This document shows positions 55,943 through 64,000 of a stretch of 64,000 nt of DNA, piece after piece. The position numbers and the translations under genes are program-made. The notes beneath the pieces were generated by a model. It worked only from the letters and a program-made list of their open reading frames with translations. It did not search any database and was not told the DNA's origin. Numbering within the stretch: position 1 is the first letter of the stretch; each line of letters starts with the position of its first letter. This stretch comes from Pleurocapsa sp. PCC 7319. GTDB taxonomy: Bacteria; Cyanobacteriota; Cyanobacteriia; Cyanobacteriales; Xenococcaceae. The stretch is from contig NZ_KB235919.1 of assembly GCF_000332195.1 (NCBI RefSeq), forward strand, positions 335,038-399,037. The letters are read 5' to 3'.

Positions 55943-56125
55943 TTACTTATCAATATCGGGAACAATATCGGGGCGTTCTTTATTTTCCCAACCAGCAGGA
56001 CGTTTAGAGTTATACCATGCAATAGAGCCAATAGTAACCGCTGCAATAAAGCCTAATCCTAAAACCGCTGTTGCTGCATAGGGGAAATGAGGTTCATTGC
56101 TGGCAATTTGTAATAGGAGATTCAT
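55943..56125 (-). CDS. Single-helix membrane protein, possibly Psb35
   Basis: This 60-residue protein has a short N-terminus (MNLLLQIASNEPHFPYAAT), one membrane helix (AVLGLGFIAAVTIGSIAWY) and NSKRPAGWENKERPDIVPDI at the end. The AWYNSKRPxGWExxERP pattern matches, as I recall, the photosystem II assembly protein Psb35 (Ssl2148 family), which stabilises a CP47 subcomplex. I am only moderately sure. It lies upstream of the acidic protein on the same strand. Confidence 0.6.
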   Translation of the reverse strand: MNLLLQIASNEPHFPYAATAVLGLGFIAAVTIGSIAWYNSKRPAGWENKERPDIVPDIDK

Positions 56126-56534
56126 AAATTTGCTTTTTCTTTTTCTTAACTACATATAAGCTTACCCCTTAAACTATATCTGTCGCATCTCTCTTACTAT
56201 AGATAAGTAAGTATATCCAAAGATAGATAATTAAGAAAGTTAGAAGTACAAGCTTTTTTCAAAAATCAGTTACTATTATTAATTACATTAATTAGTGTAA
56301 TTATATCTATTGGCAGATAGAAAATACTTTGGTTGATTGATAGCTTAGGTATAAGATAAATATAATTAAAAACTTTTTTTAATGTGAAAACATAAGAGTT
56401 AATGTAAGTAGTAACTCAGATTATAACTGGCTAAAACTACTTTAATTTGAAGTAACTTTTAAATTTTCACTATTGTTCGTAACCTGTAATTAATACAGCT
56501 TATAAGTAGTAGTCTAGATTTTGAGAATAAAGAA
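56126..56534. promoter_or_regulatory. Divergent AT-rich intergenic region
   Basis: 409 bp between the divergent small membrane gene (-) and the DUF2294 gene (+). It must contain both promoters. No ORF or clear repeat is present. Confidence 0.4.
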
Positions 56535-56930
56535 ATGGATGATAATGTACCAACTCGCGGACAACTAGAAAGAAAACTTTCGCAAAAAATTCAAGCATTC
56601 TATCGCCAAAGTTTAGGACATCAACCTTCTAAAGTAACTTGTCAATTTTTTAATACTAAATTAGCACTAGTTATTGAAGATTCAATAACTAGTGCCGAGC
56701 AAATTTTATTAGAAGAAGGTAAAAACGATTTGGCTAAAAAAGTGCGTTCAAACTTAGACGATGCTATCCAGCCAGAACTAAAACAGTTGATTGAAGAAGT
56801 CACTGGCACTGGAGTAGTTGATATTCTGAGCGATGCTACTTTGAATACTGGTCGAACTGGAATCATTATTGTTCTAGATCAAATTCCCAAAGTGCGTAAT
56901 CCACAGAGTATTCCTAAAGCTAAAATTTAG
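56535..56930 (+). CDS. DUF2294-family protein 1
   Basis: This 131-residue protein shows the DUF2294 pattern: LERKLSQKIQAFYRQSLGHQ, an internal VIEDSITSAEQILLEEG, and a C-terminus with GTGVVDILSDATLNTGRTGI. The family is found in cyanobacteria and bacilli; the function is unknown. A paralog follows at 57048 on the same strand, 117 bp downstream. Confidence 0.85.
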   Translation: MDDNVPTRGQLERKLSQKIQAFYRQSLGHQPSKVTCQFFNTKLALVIEDSITSAEQILLEEGKNDLAKKVRSNLDDAIQPELKQLIEEVTGTGVVDILSDATLNTGRTGIIIVLDQIPKVRNPQSIPKAKI

Positions 56931-57047
56931 TTTTCTAGGAAAAAAATCAAGAAATTTAATAACGCTCTCAAGAAAGTATCGTTCTCTATAATAGTTGCTA
57001 GTTTTAGTATTGCATATATTTTTTAAAACCTTTATAGAGATAAAATC

Positions 57048-57431
57048 ATGAATGAAGAAGCTTTAAAAATCAAAAAAATTGACTCATTACTTTCTCAGAA
57101 AATAAGAGATGTCTACAAATATAAATTAGAACATCAGCTAGACAACATTTCCTATCAATTATCTGGGCACACTTTAGTTATAGTGCTGGAAGGTATAATT
57201 ACTACTCCAGAAAAGCTACTAACAGATAATGATAATATTTATTTAGCACAACAAGTAAGAGCAGAAATTGATAATGTAATTCATCTTCAAATTCAAAAAA
57301 TCGTTGAAGAAATATTAGATGTTAAGATAATGGATTTTATAAGTGATACTAGCATTCATCGCAATTTGACAGGAGCGATCGCCGTTCTTGAATTTAAATC
57401 AAATTACACTTTAGATGATTATAAATCTTAA
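57048..57431 (+). CDS. DUF2294-family protein 2
   Basis: This 127-residue paralog of the previous gene has IDSLLSQKIRDVYKYKLEHQ, VLEGIITTPEKLLTDN and DVKIMDFISDTSIHRNLTGA. Its 3' end overlaps the convergent receiver gene (57394-57816) by 38 bp. The pair is near signalling genes, so a sensory or stress role is possible but not shown. Confidence 0.8.
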   Translation: MNEEALKIKKIDSLLSQKIRDVYKYKLEHQLDNISYQLSGHTLVIVLEGIITTPEKLLTDNDNIYLAQQVRAEIDNVIHLQIQKIVEEILDVKIMDFISDTSIHRNLTGAIAVLEFKSNYTLDDYKS

Positions 57432-57816
57432 ATTCTAGTTCTTCAATCATATACGGTTTGCAAAGATAATCATCAAATCCTGCCGCATTAAGCCTAGTCT
57501 TATCTTCTGTACTAGTTAACCCCGTAACAGCAATAATTGGAATTTGAGAGAAGTTTCTATTCTGTTTGATTAAATTAGCAATTTCTAACCCGTTAAGTTT
57601 AGGCATTACGATATCCAGTAAAATAATATCTGGTAATAGTTTAGATACTAAACTAAAACATTCCTCGGCATCTTTGGTAGTAATAAAATACATTCCCAAA
57701 GACTCAATTACACAACTTGCAAACAACAAATTATCGCGATCATTATCGACAATCAAAATTAAAGGTCGATAATCTTTTGACTGCTTCTCGAATTCTTTTT
57801 TCAATGTAGAATACAT
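57394..57816 (-). CDS. Stand-alone response-regulator receiver protein
   Basis: With ATG 57816 (MYSTLKKEFEKQSKDYRPL), the protein has 140 residues and one receiver domain: ILIVDNDRDN, phosphoacceptor in DIILLDIVMPKLNG, Thr in IAVTGLT and Lys in YLCKPY. The usual second acidic residue is Asn (Asp-Asn), so metal binding may be weaker. No output domain is present, so it may act by protein contact like CheY. Its 3' end is antisense to the DUF2294 gene. Confidence 0.82.
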   Translation of the reverse strand: MYSTLKKEFEKQSKDYRPLILIVDNDRDNLLFASCVIESLGMYFITTKDAEECFSLVSKLLPDIILLDIVMPKLNGLEIANLIKQNRNFSQIPIIAVTGLTSTEDKTRLNAAGFDDYLCKPYMIEELEFKIYNHLKCNLI

Positions 57817-57849
57817 TCTTCTGCAACATATTTGTGTTAACAGAGGCAC

Positions 57850-58118
57850 TCTAAAAGCGGAGATATACGCCTATAGTAAATTGGCTCTTAAAATAAATAA
57901 ACTAAGTCAATAATCTTAATCTTTGCTCAATTGAGGAAAGTAGATTTTAAGTTAGAAAGTTATGCTTATAAATAAGCTATAAGTATCGTACTTTAAATAT
58001 TCAGAACTTTCAATATATCTTAATAATTTTAATAACTTTTAAAAAGTGGACAGTTTGGAGAAAAAGTGCGGTGGCTATTTCTCTGTTACATTCCCCAGAT
58101 AACTAACACATTTATTTA
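57850..58118. other. Intergenic AT-rich gap
   Basis: About 270 bp between the receiver and NarL-type regulator genes, both on the minus strand. Nothing recognisable. Confidence 0.4.
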
Positions 58119-58862
58119 TTACTTAACTAATCCCGCCCGCAGAGCTCTAACTGCTGCTTGAGTGCGATCGTCAGCACATAACTTGTTGAGAATATGGCAA
58201 ACATGAGTTTTGACTGTTCCCACAGTAATATATAGCTTTTTAGATATGTCTGCATTGCTACAACCAGCTACAATTAACTCCAGAACTTCCAATTCTCTGT
58301 CAGTTAAAGGATAAGTTTCGATTAGCTGCTGGTATTCTTCGGCTACAGCTGTAATTGCTTGAGTTTCATCATCTTCCGTGGTTGAAGAGATATTGACATT
58401 TACTGGGGTAGAAGTTGCCTTACTAGATTGAGCTTGCTTGAGTACGATACGGGCGATCGCAGGATCGATCCAAGCATTCCCCTCATGAGTATTGCGTATT
58501 GCTTGAACCAAATTATCCATGCTGACATCTTTAAGACTATACGAATCAGCACCAGCCGCAAATGCAGCCATAACTGAATCTTCGCTATCGTGCATAGTAA
58601 GCATTAAAATCTTGGTCTTAAAATCTTGTTGATCTGCTTGATATTGTTTGAGTTGCTGAGTAACTTCAATACCGTCTATGTCAGGTAAACCAATATCCAC
58701 TAAAGCAACATCAGGTTGATGAGTTTTGACTTTATGCAGGCCATCATTGCCATTAGCAGCGTTATCGATAACTTCGACATCTTCATACTGTTTTAAAGCA
58801 GCACATAAGCCAATTCGACTTAGATCGTGGTCTTCAATTAAAACAACGCTAATTTTACTCAT
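58119..58862 (-). CDS. NarL/LuxR-family response regulator
   Basis: With ATG 58862 (MSKISVVLIEDHDLSRIGL), the protein has 247 residues. The receiver has Asp in VALVDIGLPDIDG and Thr in LMLTMHD. A C-terminal LuxR-type helix-turn-helix follows: LTDRELEVLELIVAGCSNAD and LYITVGTVKTHVCHILNKL. A TTG three codons earlier is a poorer start. It is divergent from the ethylene-receptor-like kinase 170 bp away, which is a candidate partner. Confidence 0.9.
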   Translation of the reverse strand: MSKISVVLIEDHDLSRIGLCAALKQYEDVEVIDNAANGNDGLHKVKTHQPDVALVDIGLPDIDGIEVTQQLKQYQADQQDFKTKILMLTMHDSEDSVMAAFAAGADSYSLKDVSMDNLVQAIRNTHEGNAWIDPAIARIVLKQAQSSKATSTPVNVNISSTTEDDETQAITAVAEEYQQLIETYPLTDRELEVLELIVAGCSNADISKKLYITVGTVKTHVCHILNKLCADDRTQAAVRALRAGLVK

Positions 58863-59032
58863 CGCTACCAATACAACTGTTATTTAAACTAATTATTCAT
58901 ATACTTTAATTATCTAATCTTCGGTTTTTTATTTCATCGTCCTTAAGATGTATATTGATTAGTTGTCAGTTATCGATTATCAGTGTTGAAAGATAATTTA
59001 TTATAGATATAAATTTTAGGTCTTGTGGTTAG

Positions 59033-61015
59033 ATGAACGAGTTGGCTACGATTGCTTCTTTTATGCCTCACGGGATGTGCTATCTATGGAAGCCTGGGCT
59101 AGTAGGTTTACATCTGGTTGGCGATGGGATTATTGCTTTATCATATTTTTCTATTCCGATTACCTTGATGTATATCTTGCGTAAGAGAACAGATATTCCT
59201 TTTAATAGTATTTTTTGGTTATTTGCAGCCTTTATTCTATTTTGCGGTGCGGGTCATGCTTTTAATATTTGGACGCTGTGGCACCCTGATTATTGGATAT
59301 CAGGTGTGATTAGACTATTGACTGGTTTAGTTTCTCTAGCAACTGCAATTGTATTAATAATCAAAATTCCTCAAATACTAACCTTACCTTCACCAAAGCA
59401 AATAAATAGGATCAATCAAAAGCTACAGGAGAAAATTGTTGAATTAGAACAGCAAAAATCGATTATTCGTCAGCAAGAAGAATTTCTTCGTAGTATCTAC
59501 GATAATGTTCAAGAGGCAATTTTTGTAGTTGATATGGAAGCAGATGGGATATTTCGCTATCAAGGATTCAACTCTGCTGCTAAGAGATTAACCGGTATTG
59601 AAGATGTCAATAAGAAAACTCCCTCAGAGCTATTTCCTTCGGCAATAGCTGCCGTAGTTGAACAGCACTATCGCGAATGTCTAGACTCAAAAACAACTAT
59701 TTCTTACGAAGAATGTTTGCCCTTTTGCGGAGAAGAAACCTGGTGGTTAACTACTATCAATCCCATTCCAGATAAGACAGGCAAAATAAACCGCATCGTT
59801 GGAACCAGCTTAAACATCACTGAGCGCAAACAAGCTGAAACAGAATTAGATCGGGAAAAAAACTTTTTGCAAGCACTACTAGATAATTTATCTGACGGGA
59901 TTGTTAGTTGTGATGAAAATGGCTTTTTAACTCTGTTTAATAAGGCTACTCAAAAATTACATGGATTACCACACCAAGCTATACCTGCAAATGAATGGGC
60001 AAAATACTATGATCTGTATCTGCCAGATGGTAAAGCCATCATGTCCCAAGACGATATTCCCCTATTTCGAGCATTACAAGGAGAATCGGTTAGGGACGTA
60101 GAGATGATGATCATTCCCAAACAGGGAAAACCCCGAATTATATTAGCTAACGGAGATCCAATTGTCGATCGCCATGGTAAAAAAATTGGTGCGCTTGCAG
60201 CTATGCGGGATATTACCGAACGCCGTCAAGCAGAAAAGGCTTTAGCCCAATTAAATGATGATTTGGAAGCTAGAGTAAAACAACGTACTATCCAATTAGA
60301 ACAAGTTAATGCCAAATTGTTAACTATCACTGCTCAGTTAGAGAAACGCAATCAAGAACTAGATCAGTTTGCCTATGTAACTTCTCACGATCTCAAAGCA
60401 CCTCTTAGAGCGATCGCCAATCTTTCTGAATGGATTGAAGAAGACTTAGAAGACAAACTAGATGAAGATACTAGATATAACATGAGCCTTTTGCGGGGCA
60501 GAGTTCGTCGCTTAGAAAATCTGATTAATGGATTACTTGATTATTCTCGTGTAGGTAGATTACACTCTGAACCTCAATCTATAAATGTCGGAGAAATGCT
60601 GGCTGAAATAATTGATCTGCTAAATGTTCCTGCAGATTATACGATTGAAATCCAGGGAAATATGCCAACTCTTATCACCGAGTTAATCCCGTTACAGCAA
60701 GTATTTCACAATCTAATTAGTAATGCTATTAAGCATAGCGATCGCCAAAATAGTAAAATTACAATCTCAGTAAGAGAGCAGGATAATTTCTACGAGTTTG
60801 CTGTAGCTGACAACGGTAAAGGAATTGACCCCCAGTATCATGAACGCATCTTTAGTATTTTTCAAACTTTGGAAGCGCGAGATAACCAAGAAAGCACAGG
60901 AATTGGTTTGGCAATAGTGAAAAAAGCTGTTGAGAATCAAGGTGGCAAAATTGCAATTGAATCTCAAATTAATCAAGGAACAACCTTTTACTTTACTTGG
61001 CTCAGAAAAAAATAG
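59033..61015 (+). CDS. Ethylene-receptor-like sensor histidine kinase (ETR1-type membrane domain, PAS, kinase)
   Basis: This 660-residue kinase has an N-terminal three-helix domain (residues 1-110) that matches the ETR1 ethylene-binding domain. Asp31, Pro42, Cys71 and His75 (FCGAGH) have the same spacing as Asp25, Pro36, Cys65 and His69 of ETR1; the Cys/His pair binds copper in that family. Two PAS-type domains follow (about 145-270 and 275-405), each ending in a TERK/TERR motif, then a coiled coil, H-box HDLKAPLRA at about 452 and ATPase boxes (DNGKGIDPQY, GIGLAIVKKA). No GAF domain is seen, unlike Synechocystis Etr1. The H-box type usually pairs with Rcp1-like receivers such as the one at 61191. 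Confidence 0.9.
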   Translation: MNELATIASFMPHGMCYLWKPGLVGLHLVGDGIIALSYFSIPITLMYILRKRTDIPFNSIFWLFAAFILFCGAGHAFNIWTLWHPDYWISGVIRLLTGLVSLATAIVLIIKIPQILTLPSPKQINRINQKLQEKIVELEQQKSIIRQQEEFLRSIYDNVQEAIFVVDMEADGIFRYQGFNSAAKRLTGIEDVNKKTPSELFPSAIAAVVEQHYRECLDSKTTISYEECLPFCGEETWWLTTINPIPDKTGKINRIVGTSLNITERKQAETELDREKNFLQALLDNLSDGIVSCDENGFLTLFNKATQKLHGLPHQAIPANEWAKYYDLYLPDGKAIMSQDDIPLFRALQGESVRDVEMMIIPKQGKPRIILANGDPIVDRHGKKIGALAAMRDITERRQAEKALAQLNDDLEARVKQRTIQLEQVNAKLLTITAQLEKRNQELDQFAYVTSHDLKAPLRAIANLSEWIEEDLEDKLDEDTRYNMSLLRGRVRRLENLINGLLDYSRVGRLHSEPQSINVGEMLAEIIDLLNVPADYTIEIQGNMPTLITELIPLQQVFHNLISNAIKHSDRQNSKITISVREQDNFYEFAVADNGKGIDPQYHERIFSIFQTLEARDNQESTGIGLAIVKKAVENQGGKIAIESQINQGTTFYFTWLRKK

Positions 61016-61190
61016 CTTATAAGTAGATACTAAATAAATATATTCTCAATATTTTGTAGATTATAAATCTAACTTTTAGGTGAGGCTTCATTAAATATAT
61101 AAGTGGTATCGTAATACTATACATTGAGAAATATCTAGTATTATTAGCCCATTTATACTAACTAGATTCTAAATTACAAGTAGATTAATT

Positions 61191-61622
61191 ATGGCAGAAA
61201 GAATAATTAATATTTTATTAGTAGAGGATGATGAAGTTGATGTAATGAACGTCAAACGGGCATTTAAAAAATATAAAATAACAAATCCTCTATACATAGC
61301 AGGAAATGGTATAGAAGCCTTAGCAATGTTGAGTTCGCAAAATGGGCAACGTCCGGAAGTACCAGAAGACAGACGATTAATTTTATTAGATCTCAATATG
61401 CCCAAAATGAATGGTTTAGAGTTTCTCCATGAATTGAGAAAAGACGAAACTCTAAAACGTACCCCTGTAATTGTTCTTACTACTTCCGATGAAGATAGAG
61501 ATAGAATTGAAGCATATAACCTAAACGTAGCAGGATATATTCTCAAACCAGTTACCTTTACTAATTTTGCCGAAGTAATGGTGGCATTGAATAAATATTG
61601 GACTCTGTGTGAAATGCCTTAA
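61191..61622 (+). CDS. Rcp1-like response regulator (receiver only)
   Basis: This 143-residue receiver begins INILLVEDDEVDVMNVKRAF and has phosphoacceptor Asp in LILLDLNMPKMNG, Thr in VLTTSDE and Lys in YILKPVTF. The long insertion after the second helix (SSQNGQRPEVPEDRR) is typical of Rcp1-type regulators that accept phosphate from phytochrome-like kinases. It lies 175 bp downstream of the ethylene-receptor-like kinase on the same strand, so the two likely form a pair. Confidence 0.92.
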   Translation: MAERIINILLVEDDEVDVMNVKRAFKKYKITNPLYIAGNGIEALAMLSSQNGQRPEVPEDRRLILLDLNMPKMNGLEFLHELRKDETLKRTPVIVLTTSDEDRDRIEAYNLNVAGYILKPVTFTNFAEVMVALNKYWTLCEMP

Positions 61623-61623
61623 T

Positions 61624-61665
61624 TAATGAGTAATGAGTAATGAGTGAGGAGTAATGAGTGAGGAG
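61624..61665. repeat. Six heptamers across the start codon of the next gene
   Basis: Units TAATGAG (three times), TGAGGAG, TAATGAG and TGAGGAG run from 61624 to 61665. The ATG at 61654 lies in the fifth unit, so the repeat codes for the first residues (MSEE). The TGAGGAG units are Shine-Dalgarno-like. Earlier ATGs in the array lead to quick stops. Copy-number change would shift these relations. Confidence 0.8.
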
Positions 61666-62928
61666 CAGTTTTCAATATTGTTAGTTGATGATGATGAAGT
61701 TGATCGCCTGACGGTCAAGCGAGCATTAAAAAAAGCTGGTCTCCGTGCTTTATTGATTGAGGCTAAAAAGGGTGCAGAGGCGATCACCAAACTTCAACCA
61801 AGTGGAAATAATTTAGTTCCCGTTCCAGACACTAATTACTCTTCCCAGACAGTTGATTCTACTAATCACATTTTTGACTTAATCTTACTTGATTATCGCC
61901 TACCAGATATTGATGGTCTACATTTAATTGCCAAGATTAAAGAGTTAAATCTAGATTTACCTTTAATTGTCTTAACTGGGCAAGGAGATGAAGAGCTCGC
62001 TGTCGAGATAATGAAAGCTGGAGCAGCCGACTATCTCTCAAAAGCTAAAATTGAACCGAAAAGTTTGGCTAAAGCAATTGAGAATGCTATTCGTATCCAC
62101 AGAGCAGAACAAGCAGTACGTTTAGCTAACCAGCGTCTCCGCGCCAGTAATGAATTATTGGTGCTAAAAAACCAGGAATTAGAAAGACAACAGCAGCAAA
62201 TTAAACTACAGAATATTAAATTACAAGAATCTTATAATTTAAAGTCAGAGTTTTTAGCAACCATGTCTCATGAACTACGAACTCCGATGAATGCGATTAT
62301 GGGTTTTTCTCAACTGCTATTACGCCAATATCCCGATCCTCTCACTGAGCAACAGCAGAATCTTGTGCGGCGAATTTTTAATAATAGTAAAAGTTTGCTC
62401 GATATGATCAATGAAATGTTAGATTTTTCTAAAATTGAAGCGGGAAAACTAGAAGTAAATTCACAAAAGTTTGATTTAAATTATTTAGTTAAGTTGACCG
62501 TAGAAGAATTACGTTCTTTAGCTATCCAAAAACATCTTAATTTAGCTGTCGATATTCAATTAGAAGATCAATTCATTATTCAAGACTTAAACTTTGTTAA
62601 ACGAACTTTAATTAACTTAGTATCTAATGCTATTAAGTTTACCGAAGCTGGAGAAGTAAAGGTAAAAGTTTGGTCAACAGATGAAACTAAAGTTGCAATT
62701 TCTGTTACTGATACGGGTATAGGAATTGCACCAGAAGATCACGAAAAAATTTTTCAAGCTTTTCGTCAAGGAGATCAAAGTTTCACTCGAAAACACTCAG
62801 GAACTGGTTTGGGTTTAGCAATTACTCAATCCTTAGTCAAAATGATGGGAGGCAAAATTTCATTAGATAGCGAATTGGGCAAAGGAGCGACTTTCACTGT
62901 AGAAATCCCTCGTAAGTATGATGTATAA
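61654..62928 (+). CDS. Receiver-histidine kinase hybrid
   Basis: This 424-residue protein has an N-terminal receiver (FSILLVDDDEVDRL, LILLDYRLPDIDG, LTGQGDE, YLSKAKI), a coiled coil (about 150-195), and a kinase core with H-box ATMSHELRTPMNAIMGFS and ATPase boxes DTGIGIAPEDHEK and GTGLGLAITQS. No membrane segment is present, so it is cytoplasmic. It follows the Rcp1-like gene by 31 bp and may be co-transcribed. The start codon lies inside a heptamer repeat. Confidence 0.92.
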   Translation: MSEEQFSILLVDDDEVDRLTVKRALKKAGLRALLIEAKKGAEAITKLQPSGNNLVPVPDTNYSSQTVDSTNHIFDLILLDYRLPDIDGLHLIAKIKELNLDLPLIVLTGQGDEELAVEIMKAGAADYLSKAKIEPKSLAKAIENAIRIHRAEQAVRLANQRLRASNELLVLKNQELERQQQQIKLQNIKLQESYNLKSEFLATMSHELRTPMNAIMGFSQLLLRQYPDPLTEQQQNLVRRIFNNSKSLLDMINEMLDFSKIEAGKLEVNSQKFDLNYLVKLTVEELRSLAIQKHLNLAVDIQLEDQFIIQDLNFVKRTLINLVSNAIKFTEAGEVKVKVWSTDETKVAISVTDTGIGIAPEDHEKIFQAFRQGDQSFTRKHSGTGLGLAITQSLVKMMGGKISLDSELGKGATFTVEIPRKYDV

Positions 62929-62978
62929 ATATATCAATATTATTTAATATAATTTGTATTTAAACTCTCCTTATAAAA

Positions 62979-64000
62979 ATGCCTGTTACGAAACTCATTA
63001 AAGATAATTATATTCTGGCAGTTGATGATATTCCTGACAATCTTTTATTAGTTCAATTGGCTCTCGAACAAGAGGGTCATCAGGTCGTCTTGGCTCATAA
63101 TGGAGAAACAGCATTAAAGCAAGTTAAACAAGCACCTCCTAGTTTGATTTTATTGGATGTGATGATGCCTGGAATGGATGGCTACGAAGTTACACGTCGT
63201 ATTCGTCAAGACAAAAATATTCCTTTTATTCCCATACTTTTAGTTACTGCGCGAGCAGAATCTAGTCTGGTAGAAGGATTAGATGCAGGAGCAGATGAAT
63301 TTGTCCGCAAACCATTTCAAATTGATGAATTACAAGCTAGAGTGCGTTCAATGTTACGTCTCAAGGAAACTATCGATCAAAGAGAAAATTTTGTCTCTTG
63401 TCTAACTCATGACTTACGTACTCCCTTGGTAGCTGCTAATCGAATGCTAGATCTAATTACTCAACAGGCTTTTGGTGAAGTTACCTGTGAGCAGGAAGAA
63501 GCGATCGCCAATATTGTCAGCAGCAATCAAAATATGCTAAAAATGCTCAACACTTTGTTAGAGACTCATCACTACGAGTTAGGACAAAAAAGTCTTAGTT
63601 TTATTCCTGTGGATATGCAACAGCTTATTTCTGAGGTCGTTACCGAACTCGAACCTTTAGCCATAGATAAAAATATTGAGTTACAACACAATTTAGAACA
63701 TGATGTAGCTGAAATTCAGGGCGATCGCTTAGAGTTACGTCGGGTAATTACTAATTTAATTGGTAATGCGATCAAGTTTACCGACACCGGAAGTGTCAAG
63801 GTATCTCTATCCCAAAATGAGACAGAGATTTTAATTCAAGTGGTAGATTCAGGAATTGGGATCTCTCCCCAAGAACAAAAAACTATTTTTCAACGATATC
63901 ATCAAGGCAATCACAGGCGATCGGGAAAAGGCTTAGGTTTATATCTTTGTCAGCAAATTATTAATGCTCATCATGGGGAAATTAAAGTGCGATCGCGAAT
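62979..64000 (+). CDS. Receiver-histidine kinase hybrid, 3' end cut by window edge
   Basis: Reading from ATG 62979 (MPVTKLIKDNYILAVDDIPD), the frame is open to the window end (340 codons). It has a receiver (LILLDVMMPGMDGYEV, VTARAE, FVRKPFQ), a kinase H-box (SCLTHDLRTPLVAANRM) and ATPase boxes (DSGIGISPQEQK, GKGLGLYLCQQI). It is the second hybrid in a row, 50 bp after the first, in a run of signalling genes. The C-terminus is not in this window. Confidence 0.88.
   Translation, partial: MPVTKLIKDNYILAVDDIPDNLLLVQLALEQEGHQVVLAHNGETALKQVKQAPPSLILLDVMMPGMDGYEVTRRIRQDKNIPFIPILLVTARAESSLVEGLDAGADEFVRKPFQIDELQARVRSMLRLKETIDQRENFVSCLTHDLRTPLVAANRMLDLITQQAFGEVTCEQEEAIANIVSSNQNMLKMLNTLLETHHYELGQKSLSFIPVDMQQLISEVVTELEPLAIDKNIELQHNLEHDVAEIQGDRLELRRVITNLIGNAIKFTDTGSVKVSLSQNETEILIQVVDSGIGISPQEQKTIFQRYHQGNHRRSGKGLGLYLCQQIINAHHGEIKVRSR

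Overview
The window reads as cyanobacterial chromosome. GCGATCGC-type palindromes are scattered throughout. Several genes belong to cyanobacterial families: NblA, a PcxA/CemA-type proton-extrusion protein, a group 2 sigma factor, NHLP/NHLM peptide-export genes and Rcp1-type response regulators. The DNA is AT-rich with long intergenic gaps and many heptamer repeats and transposon scars. This fits a large-genome colonial, baeocystous or filamentous cyanobacterium, but genus cannot be fixed from the sequence alone.

Region 1 (about 0.7-20.8 kb) is a RiPP (lanthipeptide) island. It holds two full NHLP-type precursors, a class II LanM synthetase of the CCG type, and a double-glycine peptide of a different kind. 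It also holds the complete NHLM export set: a HlyD-like adaptor that carries an N-terminal response-regulator receiver domain, a C39-peptidase ABC transporter, and a second ABC transporter with a long N-terminal regulatory region. Further along are a heme-oxygenase-like diiron oxidase (UndA-like ligand pattern) with an N-terminal winged-helix-like extension, a precursor with two leader domains in tandem, a degenerate copy of its 3' end, and a Cys-rich protein. The island is being eroded by transposons. An IS66 element with a perfect 8-bp target duplication splits a TPMT-type methyltransferase. An ISAs1 element carrying two nonsense codons truncates a third NHLP precursor. A 121-bp MITE-like element lies in between.

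Region 2 (21-36 kb) holds a two-partner-secretion-type surface protein, a TnpB gene with a recognisable 3' end, gltB-gltD (glutamate synthase), a coiled-coil stress protein, a Pmp3/YqaE peptide, an MscS-type channel and a GH13 glycosidase. A relic of the same kind of tnpB 3' end follows the glycosidase.

Region 3 (36-49 kb) holds small envelope/stress proteins (lipoprotein, CsbD), a 1030-residue membrane protein with about eight helical repeats, and an OmpR-type regulator with two paralogous sensor kinases separated by an 18-copy heptamer array. PcxA and a DUF3102 protein follow.

Region 4 (49-58 kb) holds an RND permease without an adaptor gene, NblA, a glucose-1-dehydrogenase-like SDR, a group 2 sigma factor, a nucleoside deaminase, a possible Psb35 protein and two DUF2294 proteins. 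Region 5 (57-64 kb) is a signalling block: a lone receiver, a NarL-type regulator, a histidine kinase whose membrane domain keeps the copper/ethylene-binding residues of ETR1, an Rcp1-like receiver, and two receiver-kinase hybrids, the last cut by the window edge.

The strongest candidate for something new is the RiPP island: the receiver-HlyD fusion, the diiron oxidase and the tandem-leader precursor sit together with a CCG-type LanM.
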